Of a DNA stretch of 64,000 bases, positions 36,265-47,287 are shown one piece after another (position 1 is the stretch's first letter; every line of letters begins with the position of its first letter). The notes beneath the pieces were generated by a model. That model had not been told where the DNA came from. It searched no databases and saw only the letters and a list, made by a program, of their open reading frames with translations. The position numbers were made by a program, and so were the translations under genes. The stretch is from assembly GCA_963966185.1 (NCBI GenBank), contig CAWZYM010000285.1, positions 406,001 through 470,000 on the forward strand, in the 5' to 3' direction. The stretch is from Rhabditoides inermis. Taxonomy: Eukaryota; Nematoda; Chromadorea; Rhabditida; Rhabditidae.

Positions 36265-39159
36265 GCTCCACTCACCGCACTGCATCAGGGCGGTGGTTGG
36301 CAGGACGAGTAGCAGTGCCTGCGCCAGCCTGTCTGATCGATCATCCGTATCCGATTCCTAAATAAAACATATTACAGGGATTTCACAAAACTTCGTCGTT
36401 GGAAAACGGTTGGGTTATTGTGCTCTGCAGAGTACTATTTTACTTTTCCTCTTACGAAATTACAGCATTTCAAGCGCTATGTAGCTATGTTTATGCATTA
36501 TTACATCTACATAATCGTTTTGATACGTTTTTTTTTTCGTGAGCTCCGCGTTTTTTTCTCTATCATTTTGAATTTCTGGTCTTGGTTTGACTTATTTCAA
36601 AAGCCTAATTACTGCTTCACGCTTGATTTCCGTGATTTTCAACGTGGGAATCAATGTCTTTCGAGTTGTTCCGCACAACTGAAATACGAAATTCAGACAT
36701 TGTTTTCACAAATCAGACGACCACGCTATTCGCACGAGTCGCGGGTGCGTTCGCAATTGCATTTTTTCAACAAAATTATCCCCGTATGCAAAACTGTAAT
36801 GTAGGTCCAGCTCTTGACTTATGATTTTAAAACCGGAAGTTTCAATGAGTATCACAAAAACCCTAGTTCTTGTTTGCATAAAAATCTGGAACTGCCAGTG
36901 AATATTGGATTTCTAATAACTCAGTAATGTCTTACGATAAGTGATAAGTGGTTTTGTTCGTACAAACAGAGTACAAACAGATAACTTTTGCGTAAACGTC
37001 GTATGTATAAGTTCACGTCACCCATTTGCACTTCCCACTACAATATAACTCACTCTCACACGCTCGCTCACCGAACCTTTATATCGCCTATTTCAGTACT
37101 CCAATAATTTGGCAGATTGCAGATTACAGTCTGTGCTCTTGCTTGCAATTAATAGCCAGGTGAAAAGACTTTTTTCAAAGTTTCCATTTTCAAACAGCTG
37201 AAAATGCGATACTTTTTTAAAATTTGGCTTGCAAACCAAAACTTCGTGAGAAAAATACGAGACTGAATGTCTTCTCATCAATGGGAAAACCAAAACAGAC
37301 AGTCGTGAGCGTGACGCATGTTCACCAATACAGGCATCAAACTACATCCTACAGAGAGACGAATGTTAATCGTCGATAAATCGAAAAAACCAATCGATAC
37401 CTGATCGGAGACGAGCTCGCCGACTGCGATGAGTGCTGTGACGAGTGAGAGGGCGATGACAAAGACGTGGAAGATGATGGAAGGGAGAAGGAAGCGGGAC
37501 TGCAAAGGGGGACAGGTTGGCATTGTAATCGGTTTGACAACTGAGTTCCTTTTAGGGAAACAAATAGTCGCTCAACACTCACAACGTACTATAACGGTGA
37601 ACATGAGTTTGTCCACCGAAAACTGGCAGTTGAAAAGTAGCGGTCAGTCTCATCGAAACTCGCAAGCTATTTTGAGGAGCCTGTTTCACAGAGCCTTCGC
37701 TGTCTCACCTTGGTGTAGTTTATGCCATGAAGTATGAGATAGTGGACGACCAGACCGAGAAAGAGGAAGATCGAGAAGCCGATCATGGCTATGATGTCCA
37801 CCTGAAAAGAGTTGCTACTCCATCTCTCCTCCCTCCAACTTTCATCTCTCATGGTCTATCTTGCATTTTTTGCTGACGAAAATTTATGCTAACGAATCTT
37901 CATTATATATAACAAATACTGCGCTGTCATATTGTCACCGTGAAAATATCACCGTGAAAATACGCATCGACACAACCCATCAGACACACAGCTATCGTGG
38001 ATTCTCACTACTTAATGGAATCATTTTTCATGCGTCTTCGACCCGTTCATTGTTATTGTTCACAGGTGTTTCATATGTGACGCATTTCTTATAGTAAAAT
38101 AAATGTAATACAGATTTTTATTAGTTTTTTACATGACTAATCGATCGTTCGATTGCATTAACGAAATTTGTACGTGCACGTGGTGATCAGAATCGATCAT
38201 CGCACGCTCTGAGCGCAATATTTTGAATTCCCGCGCTACTCTCGCACTGTCTGGTCCTCTTCTTTTCGCGTGCTCTCTCGCTTTTGCAAACGGTCATTCG
38301 CTGTCATCTGGCACGGTGAGCGGTGTGCCACAGGCAAAAGTGGCGATGAGCGGAGAAGGGGGGGGGGGGGGGCGAATAGGCCCCTGTATCTTAAAAAAAG
38401 AAGATAATAAACAATAAACTCACAGCCGTCTCGTGGATGCGCCACGTGAAGAAAGAAACTCCGGCGCCGAAAAGTGACGTCACGCATATCATGCCTGTAA
38501 AGGTTGTCACTTGTATTATATATATAACATTATTCATATAATAAGTGTGTATTATACAGGTGTTAGGTCACGCGTCTACAGTGTGTCATTATGCATAGAA
38601 TATTACACATTTTACTTCAAATAACGTATGCATATTATACTTGTTAACCACTCATGTCAAATGATACTTTAGAAGAAGTATATGACTCATGCAAAAGATA
38701 ACGTCATTGTGTACGTGAAATAAAAATAAAGATGTGACAAAACCACAAAGTTTCAAAGAAACAAGTACATATGTGAAGTCACTCACTCAGAACCTATTTA
38801 CAGTTACAAGTGCATTAATTTTTGCATTCTTCATTATTCATCCTTTTCTATTGATCTATTTTTCTTGACAGAAAACGCATAACCATTAGTTTTCTAAAAC
38901 TAACAGCGCCTAGGGATAGGAAATTAATGGGGGCGTTCTCACAATGACATCACACAACACATCCTGTAAAACATTACAATTTCCATTTTCTTCCTTCCTC
39001 TTCCTTTCTCTCTTTCATCCTTCTTCTCATTTCCGTTCCTCTAGATAGGCATGAGGAAATCAAGACAGGCTCACCGAAAACTCCGATGAAGATGCCGGCA
39101 TATTTGATGTGCACGACGGTGAGTAATTTGAATGAACTCGAATTCTCGTCGAAGTCCAT
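35589..39159 (-). CDS. Four-pass membrane protein of unknown function
   Basis: Family not recognised. Seven exons in phase: 39159-39075, 38494-38424, 37801-37709, 37499-37401, 36357-36276, 36042-35966, 35843-35589; 253 residues. There is no cleavable signal peptide. Four hydrophobic helices are evident: YAGIFIGVFGMICVTSLF, DIIAMIGFSIFLFLGLVV, IIFHVFVIALSLVTALIA and ALLLVLPTTALMQC running on into AVVAIIIRL. A basic stretch (LQKKARFFRHGGRP) and a Pro/Ala/Ser-rich tail of about 75 residues, probably cytoplasmic, end in HTVEIPPV. The topology resembles tetraspan/claudin-like proteins, but no CCG or W-GLW-C-C signature is present. Introns carry (GA)n near 36178-36260. Confidence 0.82.
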
Positions 39160-40124
39160 TTCAATAAATCAATACATAGAATATCAGAAATCCGTGCCAG
39201 AAATAATGTGCCTGCGTCAGCGCGGCGCCTGCAAATAAAACGGAAATGAAATTATATTCTCGAAGAGGCCGTAACTGTAGGCAGGTGAAAGTGGGGAATG
39301 GGAGAAAAAATCGCTGGGCTGAATGTGTTACGAGAAGGGATGGAGAGGGAAGAGATAAAACGCAGATAAAGGAAGTGATTGAGAGAGAGAGAGAGCGAGA
39401 GAGAGAGAGAGAGACAGAGAGAGAATGTAGCAGCTGACTGTCATCGCCTACAATTCGAGGTACACGAATTGTGACGGCGTCGTGAAAACGAAAAAAAATC
39501 ATGTTATGAGTAATGGAAAAAAACACAGACTCGAAACGAATGCCTGTTCACGCTTACGGTCTACATTTCGAGAGTGAGTAACGAGAAATCAGAACACAAA
39601 AACTGAAACACCTGTGGACAGGTAAAAGGTAAACAAATTATTAAAATATATGTCTAGTGTAGAAGATATACGTAACTTAGTGAGGGGTGAAATTTTGCCA
39701 CAAAGAAATGGAAAACTCATCCGAATGACGATACAAAAAGTTGAGGGCACAAGAATAATATTGGCGATTCATAAACAGTCACGACATCGAAGTTTTGCGT
39801 CGAGGAAACTACAGTTAAAATGTGCGAGCTCGAGTAAACGATGCAACATTGTGAGATTTGTTCAGCAACGATGCTCGCTTGGTCTTAAAGTTTCCAAAGC
39901 GAAACGTGGATCGGCATACAAAGTGAGTTAATTCGCAGCGAGAATGTAGGGGAAAGCGAAAGACGTAAGCAAGTGAGAGGCCGTGGCATGGTTGAGCCGT
40001 TTGGATGAGCTCTCTCCCCTCCCTCTCTTTCTCTCTCCGTCTCTTTCTCTCACTGCCTTTCCTGCCGTTGCAGTCATACCGTCACGCAGAGAGCGACGTT
40101 GCCATGACACCTTATTATTATCTC

Positions 40125-40171
<47 letters not shown>

Positions 40172-41189
40172 TACTCTGTTCCCCCTTTCTGTCTTTGCCT
40201 CAACTATTAAAACCTATAACAATGTGCAAATTTATTAGCAATCGTTACAAAAAAATGGTTACGGTAAACCATTGTATGGATATTTTAGAGACATTTTTTT
40301 ATGATTCACAAAAAGTCTTTCTAAAATTTTATTCTAACTGAAAACATAAATCACAAGAGCACAAGACACGAGAGAATGACAGTAAACGAGTACACGTGAA
40401 TGCCCACTACACTCGTGTATTGAAACACGTTTTAATGTTCTTTCAGAATAGAAATGTGTGGGAGGATTGTAATCACTCAGGAGAACAATTCAGTGAGGAA
40501 AACCTAAACAATCTTTCTGTTTATACACTCATCACTTAATATTACTCTCAATTGACTGACGGGCCACTAATGAACTTTGAACACCTCATGTCAATCACAT
40601 CCTCATGTTAAAAAAACTACTCAAAATTTTCAAATCTTTGAATTGCGTGATAGCCAGTGTTTTGTAAATATGTACGCTGCCAACGCACACATCAAAACGG
40701 TGTTACCACTACGGAATGCGCGTTTAGACGTTCTCTGTACCCTCAGCGTTGTTTTCACGAAAAGGAGCTGGCCGCTATAATTTTCGTACTTTCCTGTACA
40801 AAACGGCAGACTGGATTTTTAAAAATCTGTGAAACTTTTACGTGAACTACATTTGTACTGACAGCCACACCAACAATGTCGCACAAAAATGTTTCACCAA
40901 ATTAAATTGTCTCAAGGATGATACAAATTACTGATTCGAGAATCGCACGCCGGCTTATATAGATATCTTGTTTTGCAAATTTACAGAATAATAAACAAAT
41001 CATTGATAACTTATTAACACTTCAGCATCACGTGATAATATATAAACTATAAACACGTCAAAAAACCATAGGATCTGACTCAATAAATATCACAGAAAGC
41101 AAACACCTCCATTCATTTAATACCAAACAAATTTATGATACATCATACATACGTGAGCCGAAATCTCTCTCTCTCTCTCTCTCTCTCTC

Positions 41190-41228
<39 letters not shown>
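39160..41228. other. Intergenic region, no gene seen
   Basis: Two kilobases between the four-pass gene's start and the 3' end of thioesterase A. It contains GA/CT tracts (about 39378-39425, 40120-40165, 41163-41229) and AT-rich sequence. Open frames here are short and lack splice or codon support. Confidence 0.6.
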
Positions 41229-41231
<3 letters not shown>

Positions 41232-43721
41232 GGTATGCTTCTTGAGACCTTCAGGGAAAGCTTTGGTGTGCAGACCCGTAGCAATGATAGTGTTGTCGTG
41301 AGCCCTATAATGAATATAAATTAATCTGATTACAAATTGCATAAAATCAACAATTTATTCTGAAAACTCTACTATCAATCAATTAATTGTAAATTTATGC
41401 TGGCGATGAAGCCCTTGTAAGCAGCTAGCGACTTGTACTCGAAAGCCTTAGGTCAGTCCCCTTATTGGCTAGGTCGACGGTTGTATAACTTGAATCTGCT
41501 GATAAGTATTACTGTTCCGTATTCGAAATAAAAAAAACCTTATATCTCACAGTCAGAAAACTTTTTTATTGTTATATGTCTATTATTATATTATTATATG
41601 ATTCTCCCTTTTAATTACGGTCTATTGTAATTTCAGGTTTCGATTAGAAAAAGTATTTCTTTTTGAAGAAAAAGGTGCTACACTATTAATTGAAATTGTA
41701 AGCTGCAATTTGCAGCAGATGAAATTTATTTTCCTTCATATATATCCAAAGAATATTTCAGACACATACAGAGAGCATATCTATTCATAAAAACGCATCC
41801 AAAAGATGATGATCAAACTGTGTGACAAAACTCACGCTCAACTAACATTTACCCAGACAGTCAACAAAAGTGATCTTCATTTTACCGTAGCACAAATGCT
41901 AAGCACTTTTTTGGCTGTATCACACACTCCCACGTAATGAGGAATAAAAGAAAACAACTAGCAAAGTGCTTGAACATTCAAAATGTCTTGACATTTATTA
42001 GATTCTCGTGAATTGCTGAAAACTAGAAAATCAAATGTTACGCAAAGAACCTGACTACCTGACTAACGTGACATTCAACTAACACTTATTATAATACAAA
42101 TGACGCGACATTTACGCAAAACATAAAATTTTCGCGCTTCGACGATTCTCACAAATAACGTTTTCATTTATTATTTGAAATCTAACAAAAACACAAAAAA
42201 ACGCACCTGAAGAGGGACGCCTTGGTGAACGCCATCGACTTGCCGTAGCGGGTGACCTGGAATCGATAAATCGATAAACTGACAATCAATCAATAAATCG
42301 ATACCTCTGCGTCGAGGCGCACAGTGTCGCCCATCTTAGCGGCCGCCATGTAACTGAAAAAAACAAAATCATATATAAGCTGATGTGATCAATAAAACAG
42401 GCAATGTTATGTTTCGAGTATTGAGCTACAAAGGTGCACGGTTCGCCACCACTCACTAGCGCTTTTGTATTGCGCATGAGCTCCCCCTTTGGTGTTGTGT
42501 CATCTTTGAACCACTCAGAGAACACAGAAGTCTTTTACATCGGAGAGTATCTGTTTGCAGAAATGTGGCAAATTCACTTATCTTATCCCTGTCATCACTT
42601 TACTGTCTACCATCTGTCTCCCACCCAACACAAACGATAGCTTATGGTGAACATTCGTGTAAGAAACCCTTCACCCTGTTCCTCTCCCCTCTCTTTCTCC
42701 TCTTTCCCTCTCCTCTCTCTCTCTCTCTCTCTTTCTCTCTCTTTCTCTTTCTCTCTTCCCCCCCTCCCCCTCTCACCTCACATGCAGATCCACCGACACA
42801 CCCGCCCTCCCGTCTTTCACTCCAATCAGCACCTGAAAAACAATTTTTTTCACTTCACAAACCACCCTTCATAATACATCCTACAGCAAATATGTTACGT
42901 ACGTAACATCTACCTTCCCGTACGCGACCTGCCACTAATAATCAGCTTCTATCGCAACTATTGCACTCGCAAATAAAACCAGCCTGCTAATAAAGGTAAA
43001 GGTAAAGGTATCCTCCCGATTCAAGAGATTCACTCTGCGGAGGGGGTCGAAGGAAATCTATGGCACTACACCATAGCCCAACGATTTTCCAACGACGGTA
43101 TCTGGCCTATTTTCGCAATAATGCGCCCGTGGGTGGCCTACCCTGCGGGTTACCTTCGCAGCAGACTGCTACCAATTTATCACCTTGGTACGGTCAAGCG
43201 CCCGGGAGGGGGATCGAACCCCCGACCCACCGAGTATAGCGGACATCGCTAACCACTACACTACGCGGTGCTCACGTTTCGTAATATCTACAAAACGACG
43301 TGAACTTGAAAACAACTAATGATAGTCACCCCTCAAGCATATATGAGCAAAATAAAGTCGTTGGGATTGGGTAACAATCGAGAGTAATTTAAGCAAATCG
43401 AAAGGCTTAGTGCGTATAGAGAGACAATCGAGAAGCAGCTTGAAAAGTAGAGGTCAGACTCAACTTTTGCTGGCAAAAGACCCTCAGAAATATCTCAGAA
43501 CGCGCCCTCACCCCCAGAAAGCCTCAGATCCTCAGAAAGTGCCTTTTTGTGTCATGAAGCGGCTTTTTGGTACATAATCGAGTCTGATCTCGACTAAAAT
43601 GAAAACACTTACGGCAGTGGTGAAGACATCGATGAGGGTGGCGGTGCAGCCGCCGTGCAGAGTGCCCATCGGGTTCGTCTGCGCCTCCTCTACCTGCAGG
43701 GAGTTCTCTCTCTCCCTCCCT

Positions 43722-43758
<37 letters not shown>

Positions 43759-43901
43759 ACATATCACTACAAATATGTTTAATCGTTGTTATATGGGCAA
43801 ACAATTTTTACGAAAACAATGAATGAAATAGCCCACCTCGAACTCCCACGTAGCCTTCCCCTCCTCAGCCGATACGACGCGGGTCTGGAGATGGAGGGAA
43901 T

Positions 43902-43946
<45 letters not shown>

Positions 43947-44041
43947 AGGGGGAGACTGACCGACTGTGGTATGCGCATGAAGTTGGTGGCGGTCTTGCCG
44001 GCCTTGACCAGCTGCTGCATCAGCCCCAGCTGCTTACTCAT
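41229..44041 (-). CDS. PaaI/ACOT13-type hotdog thioesterase A
   Basis: Predicted acyl-CoA thioesterase of 146 residues with a single hotdog domain. Exons: 44041-43961, 43884-43837, 43693-43613, 42832-42777, 42353-42305, 42256-42207, 41304-41229. The active-site region NPMGTLHGGCTATLID matches the ACOT13 arrangement (Asn, HGG, Asp), followed by VSVDLHVSYMAAAKMGDTV and TRYGKSMAFTKASLF. The AG acceptor TTTTTTCAG abuts the ATG directly, a spliced-leader site with no 5' UTR. Compared with paralogs B and C this copy has an extra 48-nt intron between VRLDAE and VTRYGKS, and another after IDVFTTA. The first of these is made of ATCGAT and AATCAATCAAT units. The tail GLKKHT is unlike B and C. A SINE sits in the 42833-43612 intron. 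Confidence 0.88.
42257..42304 (-). other. Paralog-specific 48-nt intron of the ATCGAT/AATCAATCAAT type
   Basis: It interrupts a segment that is a single exon in thioesterases B (45389-45291) and C (47667-47569). Its sequence is almost wholly ATCGAT repeats plus AATCAATCAATA, found also in the intron at 58456-58497 of an unrelated gene. Confidence 0.8.
42990..43276 (-). repeat. tRNA-derived SINE with (TACCTT)n tail
   Basis: On the minus strand a tRNA-like head, TAGTGTAGTGGTTAGCG (box A) then GGGGGTTCGATCCCCC (box B and perfect T-stem), about 43270-43200, is followed by a ~170-bp body and a short TTTACC tandem tail at 42993-43010. Orientation, head and tail are typical of a tRNA SINE. It lies in an intron present only in thioesterase A. 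Confidence 0.72.
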
Positions 44042-44050
44042 CTGAAAAAA
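44042..44050 (-). promoter_or_regulatory. Trans-splice acceptor immediately before the thioesterase A start
   Basis: The minus strand reads CCCTTTTTTCAG directly followed by ATGAGTAAGC. With no upstream coding exon visible, this is best read as the spliced-leader acceptor. Confidence 0.6.
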
Positions 44051-44374
44051 GGGAATCATTTTCCACTCTTCGATAATTGTCAGAATATTAGATAGAAACT
44101 CATAACTACGAAAACATACACAATTGTGCTTCGAAAGATGTCATCAAGACGTTCTATGAGCGTTCCGAAACAAACAATCGATAATCAATCAATACCTCGC
44201 CGTCATCAACAGCCACCTCGCACATCACTCACAATACTAACAATGCCACTACCAGTACTACCCATGTAAGTAGAACGCAAAACTACATTCGAATGGTGCA
44301 AATAACGGCCACGCAAACACACTTTCTAGTGAAAAGTGACGAGAGAAAAAGAGAGAGAGAGATATAGGGGGGGG

Positions 44375-44425
<51 letters not shown>

Positions 44426-44548
44426 GCACAACAAAAATAACCAGCCCGCCACGGCTAATCAATCAATATCAACGCACACTTCAGGTATTTCATTGTCTCA
44501 ATGAACAAGTAGCTTATCTCTCACACACATCAAACATTAAAAAAAAAC

Positions 44549-44554
44549 TTTATT
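44549..44554 (-). terminator. Polyadenylation signal of thioesterase B
   Basis: AATAAA on the minus strand, about 160 nt downstream of the stop at 44712. Confidence 0.5.
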
Positions 44555-44675
44555 TGAGTCATAAAAATGGAACCCATAAGTAAAAAAACACCTATATCAC
44601 ATCTAAATTTCATATATATATAAATACAATCTAGCGAGGCTATCTCTCTCTCCCCCTCCTCTCTGTCTCTCTCTG

Positions 44676-44711
<36 letters not shown>

Positions 44712-44715
<4 letters not shown>

Positions 44716-45477
44716 ATCTTCGTAGGCCTCTTGACCGCAGGGTTGAATGCGAATGTCTGCAGGCCAGTGGCGATCATGGTATTATCGCGAACCCTGAAAA
44801 AGTGAATACAAAAAAACACAAAAGCTACGTTTCAGCTTTCAGCATGAATTCAACATAATGATATCTGATTGCGAAACAATTGCTCACTGAGAATCTGTTA
44901 CCGATTTATGCACAGATAGCCCCTTCCTAATCAGCCCAGCCAGAAAAAGGAGTGTGATGACAAAAATATTGTCTAATTGTAAGGGAGGGAATGAATTCCT
45001 CTACATGCATTCCTCTATGTAGACGCAACCCTCTGTGGTGAGTGGTTCATCTTCGTTATTGTAATTGCCATATCAGCATGCCATCATTGTTCAGGTCACA
45101 GGTTCACATGCATTACCAATAGCACGTCCGCATCCACGGGACTACCGAAATCCGTGTTATTGGAAATCGCAAAAGACATTGTATTACTGTTTACCGTATT
45201 CCACTGTAATTTATGTAATCCGATTTTGTGTACTACTTTATTCGAGATGAACATTCTGATTCTTCATATCGGTAGTGGATGATTGCCGACCTGAACAGGT
45301 GTGCCTTGGTGAATATGAGGCTCTTCCCCTGTCGGGTCACGGTCGAGTCGACGCGGACTGTGTCGCCGAGACGGGCCGCAGCCATGTGGCTGCAACGGGA
45401 TCCTCTCTCTCTCTCTCTCTCTTTCTCTTTCTCTTTCTCTTTCTCTTTCTCTTTCTCTTTCTCTTTCTCTTTCTCTT

Positions 45478-45539
<62 letters not shown>

Positions 45540-47001
45540 ACGCACACGCACACGCACACGCACACGCACACGCACACGCACACGCACACGCACACGCACA
45601 CACACACACAGTCTAAGGTCTCTCACACTAATTACCACATTTCCTGTCACTATGATATTATGCTATGATCTGAAATAACTGAATGAATGAAAAAAAGAAT
45701 GTGCCTATCGTGAATACCAGTAGAGTGACTAGAAAGCGTGCTCTATCGTCGCAGTCGCAGCCGTATAGAAAACATGCACGACTTTTTAGTCACTATGGAG
45801 CTATGATATACGGAGAAAGGCAGAACTCAATTACAATCTCAACTATCATCACAATATCGTGCACCCTTGAAATATACATACTATAGAGTCACAAAACATC
45901 TCCAAATCCATGCTTCCAACTACAATTCTACTCACTTTCTCGCCGTTATCTATCCCTCCCATTCTCTCTATCTCTTCCTCTTCATCTCCATCCCTCTCTC
46001 CCCCTCCTATCTTTCCCGTCTCTCCTCTTTCTCCTTCTCTCAATCCCCTTCTTTCTCTCCCATCTCTTTCCCTCTCTCTCCTTCCCCCCTCTCTCTCCTC
46101 CCCCCTCCCCCCCCCTACCTGATGTGCATGTCTAGACTGACGGGCTGTCCGTCGCCGCGCGTGAAGTACGCGAACGTCGTGCCTACAAACCAGCCATCTT
46201 CCACCCTAACACTATTCCAGTCAAGGGACCTATGGAAGAGACCGACCGCACCTTCTTCCGTCTCATCAACCACCGTTCGTCATGAACGCATTTTCTCTGT
46301 TCCACAGGCTCGAGGTACTGTCTACCGCACTAACTGTCTACAGTCACACACACGCAGCTCTCCCCCCTCCTTCCCTCCTTCCCTCCTTCCCTCCCCGCAC
46401 CCACCGATGTCGATCATAGTGGCCGTGGCGCCTCCGTGCAGAGTGCCCATCGGGTTCGTGAACGCCTCCTCCACCTAGAAGAGGAAGGCACATCTCTCTC
46501 CCTCTCATTCGATCTCTCTCTCTCTCTCTCTCTCTCTCTATTGAGGTAACTGATTATGAACCGAACACATGTGAAACAATACGTTTCAGCCGCTAGCATT
46601 ATCTGGTGAGCGGAAAACCGAATTAATATCAACCAAAACCTAAATACTTATCCACCTCGAAATCTAATTGAAAAATAATTTTCGGTAATCAACTATGAAC
46701 ATAATCCCTTATTGCAACATGTACGTTTCAGTGGCTAGCATTATCAGGCGAGCAGAAAATCGAAATAAGATTCCAGAATTCCTCAACCCAACGTCTCACC
46801 CACCTCAAACTCGATGCTGAGCTTGCCCTCGCCGGCGGACAACACGCGAGTCTGCAAGGTGGTGTATCACACCATGTACAACACTTGTAAATCTCACCAC
46901 ACACTACGAAACACTCCACCCACCGATTGCGGCACGCGCATCCAGTTGGTCGCCGCCTTGCACATATTCAGAATAACGCCCACCCCGCGCGATGACGTCA
47001 T
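44712..47001 (-). CDS. PaaI/ACOT13-type hotdog thioesterase B
   Basis: Second of three tandem paralogs; 146 residues. Exons: 47001-46924, 46851-46804, 46474-46405, 46182-46119, 45389-45291, 44793-44712, all in phase. The catalytic block NPMGTLHGGATATMID keeps Asn, HGG and Asp but has Ala in place of the Cys found in A and C. VSLDMHISHMAAARLGDTV and VTRQGKSLIFTKAHLF follow, ending QTFAFNPAVKRPTKI. It has its own intron between MIDIG and TTFAYF, at a site not shared with A or C. The start ATGACGTCATCG follows an ATTGAG that ends an ATTGATTGATTATCGAT stretch. A long composite microsatellite occupies the intron at 45390-46118. Confidence 0.87.
45403..45612. repeat. Composite microsatellite (CT)n-(CTTTCT)n-(CA)n-(CACACG)n
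   Basis: Four adjoining simple-repeat domains within an intron of thioesterase B: CT dinucleotides, a CTTTCT hexamer run (about 45419-45480), CA dinucleotides (about 45491-45530) and a CACACG hexamer run (about 45529-45600). The CA/CACACG part is alternating purine-pyrimidine. Confidence 0.92.
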
Positions 47002-47287
47002 CTCAATGCGATCGATAATCAATCAATAACATGAATCATTCAAAGTTGTCTTCAGATATCGCATTGTCACTGAACAAGTGCCACGTCAAACAAAACAGCA
47101 AAAATAACAAAACCACTTTATGGAGCGTTCATTTCATAATAAAAAACACCAGCACCACATTACAATAACATATCACACTCTGTGATAAGGCTCAACTGTA
47201 CAATTGATCGACCAAAGGGTCCTATACACATCACACTCTTTCTCCCTTACTCTCCTTGCTTCTTTCTCTCTCTCTCTCTCTTCCCTC

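Noticed and set aside
41400..41480. tRNA-like sequence on the minus strand (CCTAGCCAATAAGG with TTTCGAGTACAAGTC)
   Set aside because: Box B match is weak and no stems form convincingly by eye.
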